Assembly: GCA_902776375.1 (NCBI GenBank)
Contig: CACYPV010000025.1
Coordinates: 1-34,017, forward strand
Source of the DNA: an uncultured Ruminococcus sp.
GTDB taxonomy: Bacteria; Bacillota; Clostridia; Oscillospirales; Acutalibacteraceae
Direction of reading: 5' to 3'
DNA: 34,017 nt
The notes beneath the pieces were generated by a model. It searched no databases, was not told where the DNA came from, and saw only the letters and a list, made by a program, of their open reading frames with translations. The number at the start of each line of letters is the position of its first letter. The first letter of the stretch is position 1. Shown piece by piece: positions 1 to 8,032 of this stretch. The position numbers and the translations under genes are program-made.

Positions 1-349
1 AGCTCCTTTTCGGTCTGAAACCGTAGCTGTGGTCGCTGAATAGCGGCTCGAATATCGGACTTAGCACCTGTGTAATTGCCTGTTCGATTGTTCTGTCGAT
101 AACTGTGGGGATACCGAGCTTTCGCACACCGCCGTTTGGCTTTGGGATTTCTACTCTCAATACCGGTTGCGGCTTGTACTTTCTCTCTCGGATTTGCTGC
201 TTGATACTCTCCCAATTCTTTGACATATATTCGTCAAGCTCTTGGACTGTTACACCGTCAACACCGCCTGCGCCTTTGTTTGCATAAACACGCTTTTTGG
301 CGCGGATGATGTTTTCGTCGCTGAGTATCTTCTCAAGCATTTCTGACAT
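1..349 (-). CDS. ltrA: Group II intron reverse transcriptase/maturase, N-terminal fragment
   Basis: The protein begins MSEMLEKILSDENII and runs to the window edge (about 116 residues visible). It shows the RT0/RT1 signatures of intron maturases: a KGAGGVDGVTV block near residue 25, the RVEIPKPNGGVRKLGIPT block near residues 67-84, and FEPLFSDHSYGFRP close to the edge. These are the conserved N-terminal features of LtrA-type reverse transcriptases, which splice and retro-mobilise their host intron. The start at 349 follows AAGGAG about 13 bases upstream; an internal ATG at 340 is an alternative. The catalytic YADD box, maturase X domain and any endonuclease domain lie outside the window. Confidence 0.92.
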   Translation of the reverse strand, partial: MSEMLEKILSDENIIRAKKRVYANKGAGGVDGVTVQELDEYMSKNWESIKQQIRERKYKPQPVLRVEIPKPNGGVRKLGIPTVIDRTIEQAITQVLSPIFEPLFSDHSYGFRPKRS

Positions 350-843
350 ACTTCCGTCTTTCTCCTTTCCGCTTCTCCGCATATCCAGTTATGTTGCGCG
401 GGTTACCCTCATATACGTTTCGGGAATACCGAGAAAACATACATTACGATTGACGTCTTAAATTGTTCGGTCCTTCCCGAAGTTTTTTTTTCGGTACTAT
501 GACCTCTGCTGACTTCTCATAGTTCGTTGTTACTATGTCGGCTATGGAATCATTATTCCCACCACACCTATGAGACCTCACGGGATAAACCAATACTCTT
601 TCCTCGTCTGCCTGCCTGATTTACACATTAAGGTTACGGTTACCTTTTTGGACTTCGCTGCCGCTTGCCAGCTTATCCGCTTAATGTGCCTTTGTATCAG
701 GTTTCTATTCGTCAGGCTACGATTTCGCTATCCCTTCTTCTCGCCTGTACCTCGCGATACAAACCTTGGGAGTCGCTTTTGAGTTCGTTGGTAACTACGC
801 CTCGGTGGACTTTCACCACAGAGCATTGATATGCCCGTCATAC
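1..843 (-). mobile_element. Group II intron, 5' portion (runs off the left edge)
   Basis: The region combines the N-terminus of an intron-encoded reverse transcriptase (1-349) with about 490 bp of preceding non-coding sequence that reads like intron RNA domains I-IV on the minus strand. The putative 5' boundary is at 843, where the minus strand reads GTATGACGGGCAT, a plausible variant of the usual GTGYG intron start. A GTGGTGAAAGTCCAC-type stem follows shortly after. The boundary lies four bases past the T-run of a Rho-independent terminator, which is the known preference of bacterial class C group II introns. The 3' half, including domains V and VI, is outside the window, so class and 3' boundary cannot be confirmed. 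Confidence 0.8.
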
Positions 844-847
844 AAGC

Positions 848-882
848 AAAAAGGCACCACCCTTGCGGCGGTGCCTTTTTTT
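848..882 (-). terminator. Rho-independent terminator at the intron insertion site
   Basis: A GC-rich stem (GGCACC pairing with GGTGCC) is flanked by A-runs and T-runs on both sides. It is therefore a terminator on either strand. On the minus strand its T-run is followed by GCTT and then the intron 5' end. Confidence 0.8.
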
Positions 883-1373
883 ATGAATGAAGAATGGTGA
901 ATAATGAAGAATAATACTATTTTCTGATAAAACGCTTTAAAACAGATGTTAGCGGAAAATAACGCAGAGCAAGGCGGAGGACGCAGGAATCCTGACGGAT
1001 TCCGAGGACGACAACGCAGCTATGCGGTATTTTACGCAACAAGCGCGGCTTTGCAAAAAATCGGACTAACGGCGCATTTGAACGCGGGAGTGACGGTAAG
1101 ATTTCTTGCCACTCTCGGTTTCGCGAATTGGATGCAACGTCACGTTGCCGCCATCAGTAGGTTTGTTTAATGCGAGAAGTTCGCACTCGCTTGCTGCGGC
1201 GTGTTCACAGTTTAACGTTTCTGCAACGCTCTCCGTTTGAAACATGGTCGTTCAGCGTCGTGCCTGAAGGCACTTCCTCGAGCTCCCTGTTTCTGCGCTT
1301 CCTCGTACTCCCTTTATCCGCCACCGGCGGCGGTCGTACTCGTCACCTTCGAGCCCCTGATGGCGCTTAATAC
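883..1373. other. 491-bp block between two look-alike terminators; no firm gene
   Basis: The block starts with a 7-bp-period repeat (GAATGAA, GAATGGT, GAATAAT, GAAGAAT, 884-911). The rest contains several short inverted segments (for example GGAATCCTGACGGATTCC near 987-1004) but no convincing protein. It could be a non-coding repeat element or a decayed mobile sequence. A 59-codon minus-strand ORF is listed separately. Confidence 0.4.
1066..1245 (-). CDS. Possible 59-aa ORF, unknown, doubtful
   Basis: An ATG at 1245 opens a minus-strand frame of 59 codons beginning MFQTESVAETLNC and ending YRHSRVQMRR. The C-terminus is very basic. I see no good ribosome-binding site and recognise no family. 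Its position between two terminators argues against strong expression from the upstream operon. It may simply be an open frame inside a repeated non-coding element. Confidence 0.2.
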   Translation of the reverse strand: MFQTESVAETLNCEHAAASECELLALNKPTDGGNVTLHPIRETESGKKSYRHSRVQMRR

Positions 1374-1374
1374 C

Positions 1375-1409
1375 AAAAAAAGACACCACACTTAAGTGGT
1401 GCCTTTTTT
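1375..1409 (-). terminator. Terminator of the TIR/pseudokinase unit
   Basis: On the minus strand GGCACCAC, a short loop and GTGGTGTC are followed by seven Ts, with As on the 5' side. It lies about 210 bp past the pseudokinase stop. It is nearly a twin of the hairpin at 848-882. Confidence 0.8.
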
Positions 1410-1616
1410 GGCTAAAGCTGTAACGATTGATACAATACACCCCGATGCAACCTCTGATTTGATCATTATTCACTTATTCAGCGAGCAGGTTCTTATGTAC
1501 TGTCTAACGTCAGCGCCTGATTGCAGGTAGCGCCAGGAGTATTTCAGCACAGGCGCGGCTGTCGCTGTTTGCCTGATGGTGGTTCAGGCAGATTCCGTAA
1601 CGGTCGCAAACGTTAT

Positions 1617-3758
1617 TCAATTTGCGGCTTGTTTTTTATTGAAAGCCTCGTCGAACGCTTTTGCCAGAGCCGTGTTGTTTGTGGCGATCACAAAGGTGCC
1701 GTCTGCTTTTTTCCCGATGCAATAATTCTCACCGGTTTGAACCGCGACGATATCTTTCCACCCGGAAACATTGCACTGTCCGCATGAATTATCGCCCGCC
1801 GCTATAACGGTACCGTCTTTTTTGACAGCTACAGCGTAATTTCCGGCGTAGGCATCAAACGCGACGATATCCTGCCAAGCTGAGACTTCATCCTGATAGA
1901 GCGGGAAAACATTATCCGGAAAATCTAAGGTACCGTCGTTTTTCAGCACCAAGCAGGAGCTGTGCCGGGCGAGTGCGGCGACATTGTTCAATCCGGAATA
2001 ACCTTTAACCCAATCGGAATCTTCCGTCATATTGGCGTAACAAACGGTGCCGTCGGATTTCAAGCCCAAAATATCAAAACCGTCGAATGTAACATCAACG
2101 ATATCGCTCCACTTAGCTATTTCCGACAAGTACGGACGATAGAAAGCGTTTCCGCCTGTTTCGTACTGCAGCGAAGCCACCGTTCCGTCGTTATATACAG
2201 CCAATATTTCGTCGTCAATTGCCGCCAGACTGCGTATTTTATCCCATGAACCGGAATCCGCCTTTTGGTAATCGGTGCTTTCACGCAAAACGCACATCGT
2301 GCCGTCGGTTCTCAGCCCGTAACAGTAACCGTAGCAGAATACAGCAGACACGATATCCTCGTTATTGGTTAACGCTATCGGTCCCCTTTCCGCGGAGGAT
2401 GCATCGACTGCGTCGGGATAAGCGTCATAAAACAAATTATACATACGTGCCTGTTTATTTTCATCAACGATCACGATGTTATAAATCGAATCAATTAAAA
2501 AGCTTCGGGACTGTGCGGAAGCATATTCGATTTCGGGAGAGATAACAAGCCCTGCCCCTGCCGGGGCCGATTCCTCTGCCGCAAACATGTCGTTTGTTGT
2601 CAGCGGTTCTTCTCCGGCAGCGGCTGTGCTGTCGGCAACTGCCATCGTAACAGACGTGCGGTTCAGCACATTTGCCGCCGTGATCCCCGCTGCTGCGAGA
2701 ACCAACGCCGCTGCTATACACGCCGCAACGGCGATTTTCCGTCCATGACGGTTTTTGCCCGACTTCTTTGTCAAAGGGCTGTCCTGTACCTCCAAAGCGG
2801 GTTCAGGCGTATTCGCAAGCATTTTTGCAAGCTCGCTCATGCTTTGGACGCGGTCCTTCGGAAGCACCGCCAAGCCTTTCAGTATCGCGTCTTCCAGGTG
2901 CGGCTCTATGGAAATCCCCAATTCAGAGGGCTTTTTGAGCTCGTCCGAAACAACCCGCTCGGGGGCGTCGGTTGGTTTGACTCCGGTAATGCTTTCGTAT
3001 ACCACGGCGCACAGGGCATATACGTCCGTCCACGGTCCCTGATGGTTTCCGTTTACGTACAGTTCATACGGAGCGTAACTGTTTTTGCGCTTGGAAAAAT
3101 ACGGCTCTGAAATGTTGTCCGAGAAATCGCACTCCGCATCAAAACCAAAGAGCACGAAACGACCGTCGGGCATAACCATAATGGTATCGGGAGAAATATC
3201 CCGGCAAACGACGCCTTCACGGTGCATTTTTTCAAGCAATCGAACCAGCGGGAGCACCTTGCCGATCAGGTCATCCGGAGAAAAAATGCCGTTTTTTTGA
3301 ATCGTTTGCGCAAGGGTGCTTCCGTCAAGGAACTCCGTGACCATATACGCGGTGTTGTTTTCGCTGAAGTAGTCGAGAACTTTAACATAATGAAGCTCCT
3401 CCGAAAATCGTGAAAGGCTAAGCACTTCCCTCATAAATTCTTTTTTTTCGTCCTCAAAGCGATTTTTGTCATGGGAGGCGCTGATCAAAACAGTATTGGA
3501 AACAGCATTTCTGCGCTCGGCATAACCGGACGGATAGTATTCTTTTATGACGACTCTATCGTTTGAACTGCTGTCAAGTCCCGCGTAGGTGACGACCGAT
3601 TTGCTCTCACCCATTTTGTTTCCTACGATATAACGGTTGAAAAGAACAGTACCTGCCGCAAGTTGGTGCTGCGGATTCTGCTGATTCGGTATATGATTAC
3701 AAAAAGGGCAGCTTTTACTGTCATTGGGAATTTCTTTCATACAGTGATAGCATAGCAA
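1617..3758 (-). CDS. Zinc-ribbon pseudokinase with TM segment and RCC1-like ectodomain
   Basis: The 713-residue protein starts with a zinc ribbon (C3-x2-C6 and C17-x2-C20), has a Ser/Thr-kinase fold at about 40-315, one TM helix at 341-364, and an outside region (about 400-700) of RCC1-like repeats with LKSDGTV and VSGWKDIVAV motifs. The ATP lysine (VIKEYYP, K72) and catalytic-loop Asp (CRDISPD, D187) remain. The loop Asn is Thr192, and the DFG triplet reads Gly205-Phe206-Asp207, so metal binding is probably lost. The glycine-rich loop is also weak. I therefore infer a pseudokinase or regulatory ATP-binding scaffold. The start is TTG at 3758, with GGAG seven bases upstream and the zinc ribbon immediately following. 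It lies 16 bp after the TIR gene in the same operon, and both share the ectodomain type. Confidence 0.85.
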   Translation of the reverse strand: MLCYHCMKEIPNDSKSCPFCNHIPNQQNPQHQLAAGTVLFNRYIVGNKMGESKSVVTYAGLDSSSNDRVVIKEYYPSGYAERRNAVSNTVLISASHDKNRFEDEKKEFMREVLSLSRFSEELHYVKVLDYFSENNTAYMVTEFLDGSTLAQTIQKNGIFSPDDLIGKVLPLVRLLEKMHREGVVCRDISPDTIMVMPDGRFVLFGFDAECDFSDNISEPYFSKRKNSYAPYELYVNGNHQGPWTDVYALCAVVYESITGVKPTDAPERVVSDELKKPSELGISIEPHLEDAILKGLAVLPKDRVQSMSELAKMLANTPEPALEVQDSPLTKKSGKNRHGRKIAVAACIAAALVLAAAGITAANVLNRTSVTMAVADSTAAAGEEPLTTNDMFAAEESAPAGAGLVISPEIEYASAQSRSFLIDSIYNIVIVDENKQARMYNLFYDAYPDAVDASSAERGPIALTNNEDIVSAVFCYGYCYGLRTDGTMCVLRESTDYQKADSGSWDKIRSLAAIDDEILAVYNDGTVASLQYETGGNAFYRPYLSEIAKWSDIVDVTFDGFDILGLKSDGTVCYANMTEDSDWVKGYSGLNNVAALARHSSCLVLKNDGTLDFPDNVFPLYQDEVSAWQDIVAFDAYAGNYAVAVKKDGTVIAAGDNSCGQCNVSGWKDIVAVQTGENYCIGKKADGTFVIATNNTALAKAFDEAFNKKQAAN

Positions 3759-3774
3759 TTGTATTCTCCTTCCA

Positions 3775-6465
3775 TTATTGTTTATTTACGGCAGCGTTGA
3801 AGCTTCTTGCAAGCGCCTGATCGTTTGTTGCGATGACATAAGTGCCGTCTGCTTTTTTACCGATGGTGCAGTCGACAAATGTCTGCACCGCAACAATATC
3901 GCTCCATCCGGAAACGTTACATTGACCGTAATCGTTGTTTCCGGAAGCAAGAAGCGTACCATCCGATTTCAGGCCGATCACCTGCTCAAACTCTGCGCTT
4001 CCTGAGCCGTCCATATCAACCTGCACGATATTACTCCATCCTCTTGCCTCTACCCATTCACCATCCGAATAGAAGTTGTACGAAAAGTCGAGCGTTCCGT
4101 CTGTTCGGAGAAGCACCTTCGACGGACCGTGCATCGAAAGCGCGGCTGCCTTCTTTCTGTTCATGCACAGGCTGCTCTGTTCCGTGGCAAAAAGCGTGTT
4201 TTCGGAATTCAGTCCAAACGTCATAAAGGCGTCGGTGCCGATTTCCCGAATATCCGTCCAATTCTTTACATTCAGCACCGGAGTAGAAGGATCTCCTGCG
4301 GTGACGACCGTTCCGTCGTCCTTTACGCCGAGCAGATACCCTCCACCTCCTGCAATACGGGTGATATTCTTCCATCCTGCAATTTCTTTTTGCGCGTCGG
4401 CACTTATCCCGTTTCCGTTGGTATAGAGAAAGGCGACCGTACCGTCTGTTTTCAGCCCAACTATCGAATATCCCGAATCTCCGAAAATTATTGTGCTCAG
4501 GTTTTCGTTGTTGCTGAGCAGATTGGTTTCATCTGTCAGTGTTGAACCCTCAATGGTGAACAGATGTGCGCGATGATTGTTATCAATATACGCAAACGCA
4601 TTGCAGGTTTTGTCTGAGAAAACGGTAAAAGAATACGCGAACGTGCGCGCTTGTTCATTCGCCAGCTTTATTTTTCCGGATAGGTTACCCTGCATTGATA
4701 CAGTGGCCGGCATATCAGCGGTTGTTTTGTTAATGGTTTCGTCGAACGCTTTGGTGAGTTTTTTGTTGTTGGAGGCGATCACAAAATGTCCGTCCGCCAT
4801 TTTGCCAATGGTATAGTTTTTACATGTTTTTACGGCGACAATGTTCTTCCAGTCAGAAACATTGCCCTGACCGTAGTTGTTGCCGCCAATAGCTGCGACG
4901 GTGCCGTCTGACTTCAGACAAACAAGGGACTCCTTGGTATTAAAGGCGTAGGAGTCAACACCGATAACATCCTCCCAATATTTGGCATCGCTAAGGTGGT
5001 CAGGAAAAAAAAGATTTGTACACGTAATCATACCGTCCCATTGGAGTCCGATGTTACTATTATGCGGTGCGACGGCGGCAGTGTTTAGCCAGCTTTTGTA
5101 CTCAGGCATTTTGTCGGGATCGGAAACGATTATCTTTCCGTCTTCTCTTAATCCAAAAACATAGAAGTCAACAAAGATATCCTCGATGCCCGTCCATGTG
5201 CTTTGTATATCGTCAAAAAGAGCAGTGTTGCGTGTACTGATCAGCACTGTCCCGTCCTTCCGCAGTCCGACGACAGAATCTGAGTCGCACGCTATTTTGA
5301 CAACATCGGTCCAGCCGTTGAACGCGTCCGCCTGTCCTTCGGACGGGTTGAGAACAACAACTGTGCCGTCCGATTTCAACCCGATAACTCTTCTTGATGT
5401 ATCCGACGCGCCTGTAAAGCCTACCGAAACAATGTCGCTGTTTTGAGGCGAGTTTAGGGTGTATTCTTTGATACCATCATCGAGCAATTTGTACCACTTC
5501 GCGTGACCGTTGACAATAGTTGCGAAAAAACCGAAATTATCTACTTCAAAGGTTGACATTTGTTTTTTGACGTCCTCGATTTGTTTTGCGATTCCGCTGA
5601 GTTCGGGCTTTGTTGTCGGAGCGGCTGCGGAGTTTTCATTAGGAACGGAGTTCTGCGTTTCAACGGAGGTACCCGGGGCAGGAATGGTATTTGCCGAAGA
5701 CCCGGCGCCGCTGTTCGCTCTGTTTACGGCGGGAATAATTACGGCAGCCGAAACGGCAAGTACGGCAGCTAACGCTATTGCCGGTATCGCGATCAGCAAT
5801 CTGCGGCGGCGTGGCTTCGGCTGCGATGGCGAACCCGCAGTCTTGGGTGCAACCGGCTGCGGCTTCGGTTCCTCCGCCGTCGTATTGACAGTTCTGTCCG
5901 CAACTTTTTTCCCTTTATACTCTGCCGCTTTTTTGCGGTTAAGAAACCACTTGTCACTGAAAGAATCGTTGTTTGCAGCTGTGCCTTCTTCCTCGCTTTT
6001 GAAAGACTGCTTCTTACCTTCGTCACTTATTTCCTTTGACGACGCCATCAACGGCGCGTGCAGCAGTTTGTTATAAAACGCCTCATCCGACAGTTCACAC
6101 ATTCGCAGCGACTGCTCGGTGGACAGTTGCATCATCATACCCGGAGATAAGGCAACATTCTCCAACACGATGGAAATAAACGGTTTTTTTTTCAAAATTG
6201 CATAGTTGATCTCTCGGCGGCAATTGTGCGAATTCATCGCGTTATCCGAAATCATTGCCAAGCATATTGCACAGCCCGTCAGGTGCTCGGCGATGATCTC
6301 CGGCCACTCGCTGCCGGGGTTGATACCCTCGTCGTACCAGATTCGAAAGCCCTCCCGTGCAAGCCTCTCAATAACGGGATAAACCTTTTGCTTGTCCTTG
6401 TGACAGTAGCTGACAAAAATATATTCTTCGTGCCCTTCATAAGGCTTTGCGCTGCAGCTTGTCAT
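3775..6465 (-). CDS. TIR-domain membrane receptor with two RCC1-like ectodomains
   Basis: The 896-residue protein has a TIR domain at about 13-130 (YIFVSYCHKDK, RIWYDEGINPGSEW). The CRREINYAI segment places the conserved glutamate at E85, the position used by NADase TIRs, so enzymatic activity is possible. A linker rich in K, S and P leads to a basic RRRR stretch and a TM helix at 222-246, giving TIR inside and the C-terminus outside. Outside are two homologous modules of about 290 residues (about 300-580 and 600-896), each ending with GQxNVSxWxxIVAV and IGKxADG motifs. The same module ends the neighbouring pseudokinase. The start overlaps the STAS stop by four bases (ATGA), so the two are translationally coupled. 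The ligand is unknown. It could be a peptide or envelope sensor; an antiphage role is a weaker alternative. Confidence 0.88.
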   Translation of the reverse strand: MTSCSAKPYEGHEEYIFVSYCHKDKQKVYPVIERLAREGFRIWYDEGINPGSEWPEIIAEHLTGCAICLAMISDNAMNSHNCRREINYAILKKKPFISIVLENVALSPGMMMQLSTEQSLRMCELSDEAFYNKLLHAPLMASSKEISDEGKKQSFKSEEEGTAANNDSFSDKWFLNRKKAAEYKGKKVADRTVNTTAEEPKPQPVAPKTAGSPSQPKPRRRRLLIAIPAIALAAVLAVSAAVIIPAVNRANSGAGSSANTIPAPGTSVETQNSVPNENSAAAPTTKPELSGIAKQIEDVKKQMSTFEVDNFGFFATIVNGHAKWYKLLDDGIKEYTLNSPQNSDIVSVGFTGASDTSRRVIGLKSDGTVVVLNPSEGQADAFNGWTDVVKIACDSDSVVGLRKDGTVLISTRNTALFDDIQSTWTGIEDIFVDFYVFGLREDGKIIVSDPDKMPEYKSWLNTAAVAPHNSNIGLQWDGMITCTNLFFPDHLSDAKYWEDVIGVDSYAFNTKESLVCLKSDGTVAAIGGNNYGQGNVSDWKNIVAVKTCKNYTIGKMADGHFVIASNNKKLTKAFDETINKTTADMPATVSMQGNLSGKIKLANEQARTFAYSFTVFSDKTCNAFAYIDNNHRAHLFTIEGSTLTDETNLLSNNENLSTIIFGDSGYSIVGLKTDGTVAFLYTNGNGISADAQKEIAGWKNITRIAGGGGYLLGVKDDGTVVTAGDPSTPVLNVKNWTDIREIGTDAFMTFGLNSENTLFATEQSSLCMNRKKAAALSMHGPSKVLLRTDGTLDFSYNFYSDGEWVEARGWSNIVQVDMDGSGSAEFEQVIGLKSDGTLLASGNNDYGQCNVSGWSDIVAVQTFVDCTIGKKADGTYVIATNDQALARSFNAAVNKQ

Positions 6466-6857
6466 GACGATTCCTCCTGCGTGTTGACAATCTCCAGAAT
6501 ATCGGAAAAGCCGCAGTCATCAAAAACGGTTTTGACCTCCTCGGATGGAGAAAGGATGATCAGCGAAGTGTTGGTTTCATCCGCGACCCGCTGAACCGTA
6601 AGAAGAGATTGCAGTGCGTTTCCGGAGATGTATTTTACATTGGACATATCCACGCGAATGGTACGGAAGTGAGGAATCGCCGCCATAAGCTCGTCCTCAA
6701 GCTCAAAAGCAACAGCACTCCGGATCTTTCCGAGCACGCGCATAAGCAGAACGCCGTCATAAACGGTTTCCGAAATCATCATCAGCAGCGTTTCATCCTC
6801 GTAGATTTCCAGAATATTATTCTTTATTTGCCTTTTTACCATATTTGCACCCGTCAA
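6462..6857 (-). CDS. STAS-domain protein (anti-sigma-antagonist-like)
   Basis: The 131-residue product is a single STAS domain of the SpoIIAA/RsbV type. It contains the strand-turn block TIRVDMSNVKYISGNALQSLL near residues 69-89. In classical members a phosphorylatable Ser follows the DS/SS motif at this turn; here the sequence reads ISGNAL, so the acceptor seems replaced by Gly/Asn and a kinase switch of the usual kind is doubtful. The longest start is TTG at 6857, with GGAGG four bases upstream and overlapping the preceding stop; ATG at 6842 is an alternative with a poorer site. It sits between the 59-aa peptide and the TIR receptor, which suggests it partners one of these signalling proteins or a sigma/anti-sigma pair. 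Confidence 0.82.
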   Translation of the reverse strand: MTGANMVKRQIKNNILEIYEDETLLMMISETVYDGVLLMRVLGKIRSAVAFELEDELMAAIPHFRTIRVDMSNVKYISGNALQSLLTVQRVADETNTSLIILSPSEEVKTVFDDCGFSDILEIVNTQEESS

Positions 6858-7033
6858 TCTTCCTCCGCGTCAAACGGAAAGATGTTTTCGCTGGCTGCCG
6901 CCGCTATCTCATCAAGCTCATCCAGCGAAAGCTCACAATCGTCATATTTTTCAATCAGCCTTGAAAGCCGGTCATCCGGAGCAAAATCTTGAGAATCCTT
7001 TATAGTTTCAAGAAATCGTTCAAATTGATCCAT
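6854..7033 (-). CDS. 59-aa acidic peptide, candidate RiPP leader/precursor
   Basis: The peptide starts MDQFERFLETIKDSQDF and ends SENIFPFDAEED. An amphipathic N-terminal half is followed by LSLDELDEIAAAA near residues 36-48. That motif resembles the ELSxDELDxIAGG end of Nif11/NHLP-type leaders, with Ala in place of the Gly pair, and would leave a short acidic tail after cleavage. GGAG lies about eight bases before the ATG, and a sigmaA-type promoter lies 36 bases upstream. The stop overlaps the STAS start. NHLM exporters with a C39 peptidase are encoded 4-6 kb upstream on the same strand. The precursor role is inference; a small regulatory protein that binds the STAS protein is the main alternative. 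Core residues such as Ser, Thr or Cys for modification are sparse. Confidence 0.75.
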   Translation of the reverse strand: MDQFERFLETIKDSQDFAPDDRLSRLIEKYDDCELSLDELDEIAAAASENIFPFDAEED

Positions 7034-7068
7034 GCTATCATCTCCGTTTTCTTTAGTTTATTATATTT

Positions 7069-7097
7069 ATTATACAAGTTCGCATGTCGATAATCAA
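7069..7097 (-). promoter_or_regulatory. SigmaA-type promoter for the 59aa-STAS-TIR-pseudokinase unit
   Basis: On the minus strand TTGATT (7097-7092), a 17-bp spacer and TATAAT (7074-7069) precede the 59-aa gene. This makes the signalling genes a transcription unit of their own. Confidence 0.75.
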
Positions 7098-7166
7098 TAG
7101 TTTTTTATTTCCTCTCCAAAAAACGAACCGGCGACGGGCAATTGGCAAGTTGTTTTGCACAGCTGT

Positions 7167-7640
7167 CTACCAAAAGATAACCAACAGCAGTCCCACTGTT
7201 GCAAGAACGCTAATCATAATGCTTCCCCATTTTTTAGGGCAGAACCATATGATCGCTCCGACAGTGATAAAAAGATTGATGATGTAGAACAAGATAAAGC
7301 CGCCGGCGCCGAGAAGCGTAAGAAATGCGTCGTCGGCGTCATCGTTTACGGTATGATAAAACCCTACAGCCAAAAAAGCCAGGTTCTGTGCAAAAGCCAG
7401 CCCGCAGGCAGCGCCGTTCGCCGCTTTGAAACCCACAGGCAGCGCCCGCATTACCCTTGTGCGGAGCACCGCTGCCACAGCCGCGAAATCCATAATCAGC
7501 AAAACGATCGCTATTTCGATGTAATGCTGCTCCATGAACCGGGCGGCTGCGCAGGCGCCGCCCGTTACGGTTCGTCCGATAATCAGCAGCGCCAGCACGA
7601 CTGCGGCAGTGAAGCCCAATCCCGAAAAAGCCCGGCTCAT
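7167..7640 (-). CDS. Multi-pass membrane protein, unknown
   Basis: The 157-residue protein starts MSRAFSGLGFTAAVVLALL and has about four or five hydrophobic segments, ending in GSIMISVLATVGLLLVIFW. The ATG at 7640 overlaps the stop of the upstream membrane protein by four bases (ATGA), which indicates coupled translation and fixes the start; a longer in-frame opening is probably not used. I recognise no family. Position suggests an accessory membrane component, immunity protein or envelope partner of the exporter/receptor locus. Confidence 0.75.
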   Translation of the reverse strand: MSRAFSGLGFTAAVVLALLIIGRTVTGGACAAARFMEQHYIEIAIVLLIMDFAAVAAVLRTRVMRALPVGFKAANGAACGLAFAQNLAFLAVGFYHTVNDDADDAFLTLLGAGGFILFYIINLFITVGAIIWFCPKKWGSIMISVLATVGLLLVIFW

Positions 7641-8032
7641 GCGATATTCTTTTGGATGGTGGAGGTGATCATTTTGGCAATTTGGAAGGGCGCCACAAAC
7701 ATACCGATAATGATCGATAGAATAAACTTGATCAGGAAATAAATGAGCCAACCCTTGAGGGGCATCCACACGAAGAGGTCGGGGGTGATCCTGTTAAGCG
7801 CTTTCCATCCGAAATAGGTGAATATGGCGATATAGGCGAACATCAGAGGGGAAGAGCCTATATTGATAAATGCCAACATGATTCCCCAGATGACGACATA
7901 GAACACGGCGATCATCCCGATCTTGCCTCCTGTTGACAGAAGGAAATCCTTAAATGTGTAGCGGTTCGTGTCAATTGTGTTGTTTTCCGTATAAGCAGTG
8001 TCGTTTACCATGTATGCAGTGTTGTTTTTCAT
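7637..8032 (-). CDS. Small membrane protein, unknown
   Basis: The 131-residue protein begins with a polar N-terminus (MKNNTAYMVNDTAYTENN) and then has three hydrophobic segments at roughly 38-58, 65-80 and 92-115. AAAGGAG lies seven bases before the ATG. It is 92 bp downstream of the secreted protein and overlaps the next membrane gene. The N-terminus contains a repeated NTAY/DTAY word and is probably cytoplasmic. No family was recognised. Confidence 0.78.
   Translation of the reverse strand: MKNNTAYMVNDTAYTENNTIDTNRYTFKDFLLSTGGKIGMIAVFYVVIWGIMLAFINIGSSPLMFAYIAIFTYFGWKALNRITPDLFVWMPLKGWLIYFLIKFILSIIIGMFVAPFQIAKMITSTIQKNIA

Noticed and set aside
946-1370. Plus-strand ORFs in the block between the twin terminators
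   Set aside because: They lack ribosome-binding sites and family features and look like chance openings.
3775-6465. TIR protein as part of a Thoeris or CBASS antiphage system
   Set aside because: No ThsA-like, cyclase or other known defence partner is nearby, and the protein is a membrane receptor with large ectodomains in an exporter locus.
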